A program made the translations under genes and the position numbers. Below, piece by piece: positions 5,486 to 5,791 of a stretch of 5,791 bases of DNA (positions are counted from its first letter, which is position 1; every line of letters starts with the position of its first letter). Origin of the DNA: Alphaproteobacteria bacterium (GTDB lineage Bacteria; Pseudomonadota; Alphaproteobacteria; Micropepsales; Micropepsaceae); NCBI GenBank assembly GCA_025935155.1, contig JAICVV010000148.1:1-5791 (forward strand), written 5' to 3'. A model generated the notes under the pieces. The model was not told the DNA's origin, did not search any database, and saw nothing but the letters and a program-made list of their open reading frames with translations.

Positions 5486-5791
5486 TTTCGACTGGGGAAA
5501 GGCGGCGGCGATTCTCCTTTTGCCGCTGCTGGTGGCCGCCTGCCAATCGACGCCCGCGGAACTGGCGAGCGACCTCGCCGAGCCTGCGGTGGTGGCGGCT
5601 TCTGCCAACCCGGCCGATGCGCAGATGGCGGAGGCTGACGCCCCGCCGCAGGCCGCCCCGCAATCCAGCCCACGCGAGCTGGTATCGATTCCGCCCCAGC
5701 CCAAGGCTGCCGTCGAGATGGAGCAACTGCAGGCACCCAATCAGGCGCCGCATGAGGACCGCGCTCCTGAACCGAAGCCTCAGATCCTCGC
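5457..5791 (+). CDS. Lipoprotein, N-terminal part; probable NlpD/M23-type envelope protein (truncated by window edge)
   Basis: The frame from ATG 5457 stays open for 111 codons to the right edge. Residues 1-15 are polar and basic (MVQRAEKRANFDWGK). The hydrophobic stretch AAAILLLPLLVAAC (16-29) ends in a lipobox with Cys29 as the predicted lipidated residue (V-A-A-C). The signal peptide is therefore type II and the protein is membrane-anchored, facing the periplasm. Residues 30-111 are a low-complexity Ala/Pro/Glu/Gln region, likely a disordered linker. No LysM or M23 peptidase motif lies inside the window. Calling it NlpD-like rests on context: in many Proteobacteria surE-pcm is followed by a LysM/M23 lipoprotein that activates amidases during cell division. 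It is read in another frame from pcm over the 29-nt overlap. Lipoprotein status is well supported, enzymatic identity is inference. Confidence 0.8.
   Translation, partial: MVQRAEKRANFDWGKAAAILLLPLLVAACQSTPAELASDLAEPAVVAASANPADAQMAEADAPPQAAPQSSPRELVSIPPQPKAAVEMEQLQAPNQAPHEDRAPEPKPQIL

Overview
This is a GC-rich chromosomal window, most likely from an alphaproteobacterium. The evidence is the co-directional order serS - surE - pcm - lipoprotein (probably the start of an NlpD/M23-type gene) and a SerRS beginning [12 protein letters not shown] that carries the long insert before LIPTAEV familiar from rhizobial-type enzymes. The order within Alphaproteobacteria cannot be decided from this sequence.

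Layout. Positions 1-326 (minus) hold the N-terminal part of a PAP2-family membrane phosphatase that runs off the left edge. It diverges, across an 83-bp gap, from an acyl-CoA dehydrogenase of the ACAD10/ACAD11-like subgroup (410-1651). A 141-bp gap with a perfect 8+8 bp inverted repeat leads to a small exported Ala/Pro-rich protein (1793-2173), closed by a strong intrinsic terminator (2195-2226). A recognisable sigma70-type promoter (2241-2268) directly follows and should drive serS (2292-3680). surE (3892-4785), pcm (4805-5485) and a lipoprotein gene (5457 to beyond the right edge) follow on the same strand. The last two overlap by 29 nt, and the lipoprotein gene has a near-ideal Shine-Dalgarno sequence inside pcm.

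How the genes fit together. serS supplies seryl-tRNA. SurE (a nucleoside monophosphate phosphatase) and Pcm (L-isoaspartyl protein repair) are a classic survival/stress pair, often followed by a cell-envelope hydrolase-type lipoprotein. The acyl-CoA dehydrogenase and the small secreted protein look like separate transcription units.

The most unusual structure is in the serS-surE gap: a roughly 180-bp imperfect inverted repeat. Each arm consists of a GC-rich hairpin, a 12-bp G-rich block and an array of five 7-bp repeats (consensus GTCAGAA). It looks like a BIME/MITE-type non-coding repeat inserted in an operon, and its distal hairpin overlaps the only Shine-Dalgarno-like sequence in front of surE. 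I found no CRISPR array, tRNA, rRNA, transposase or defence system. Apart from the repeat element the window is ordinary housekeeping sequence.
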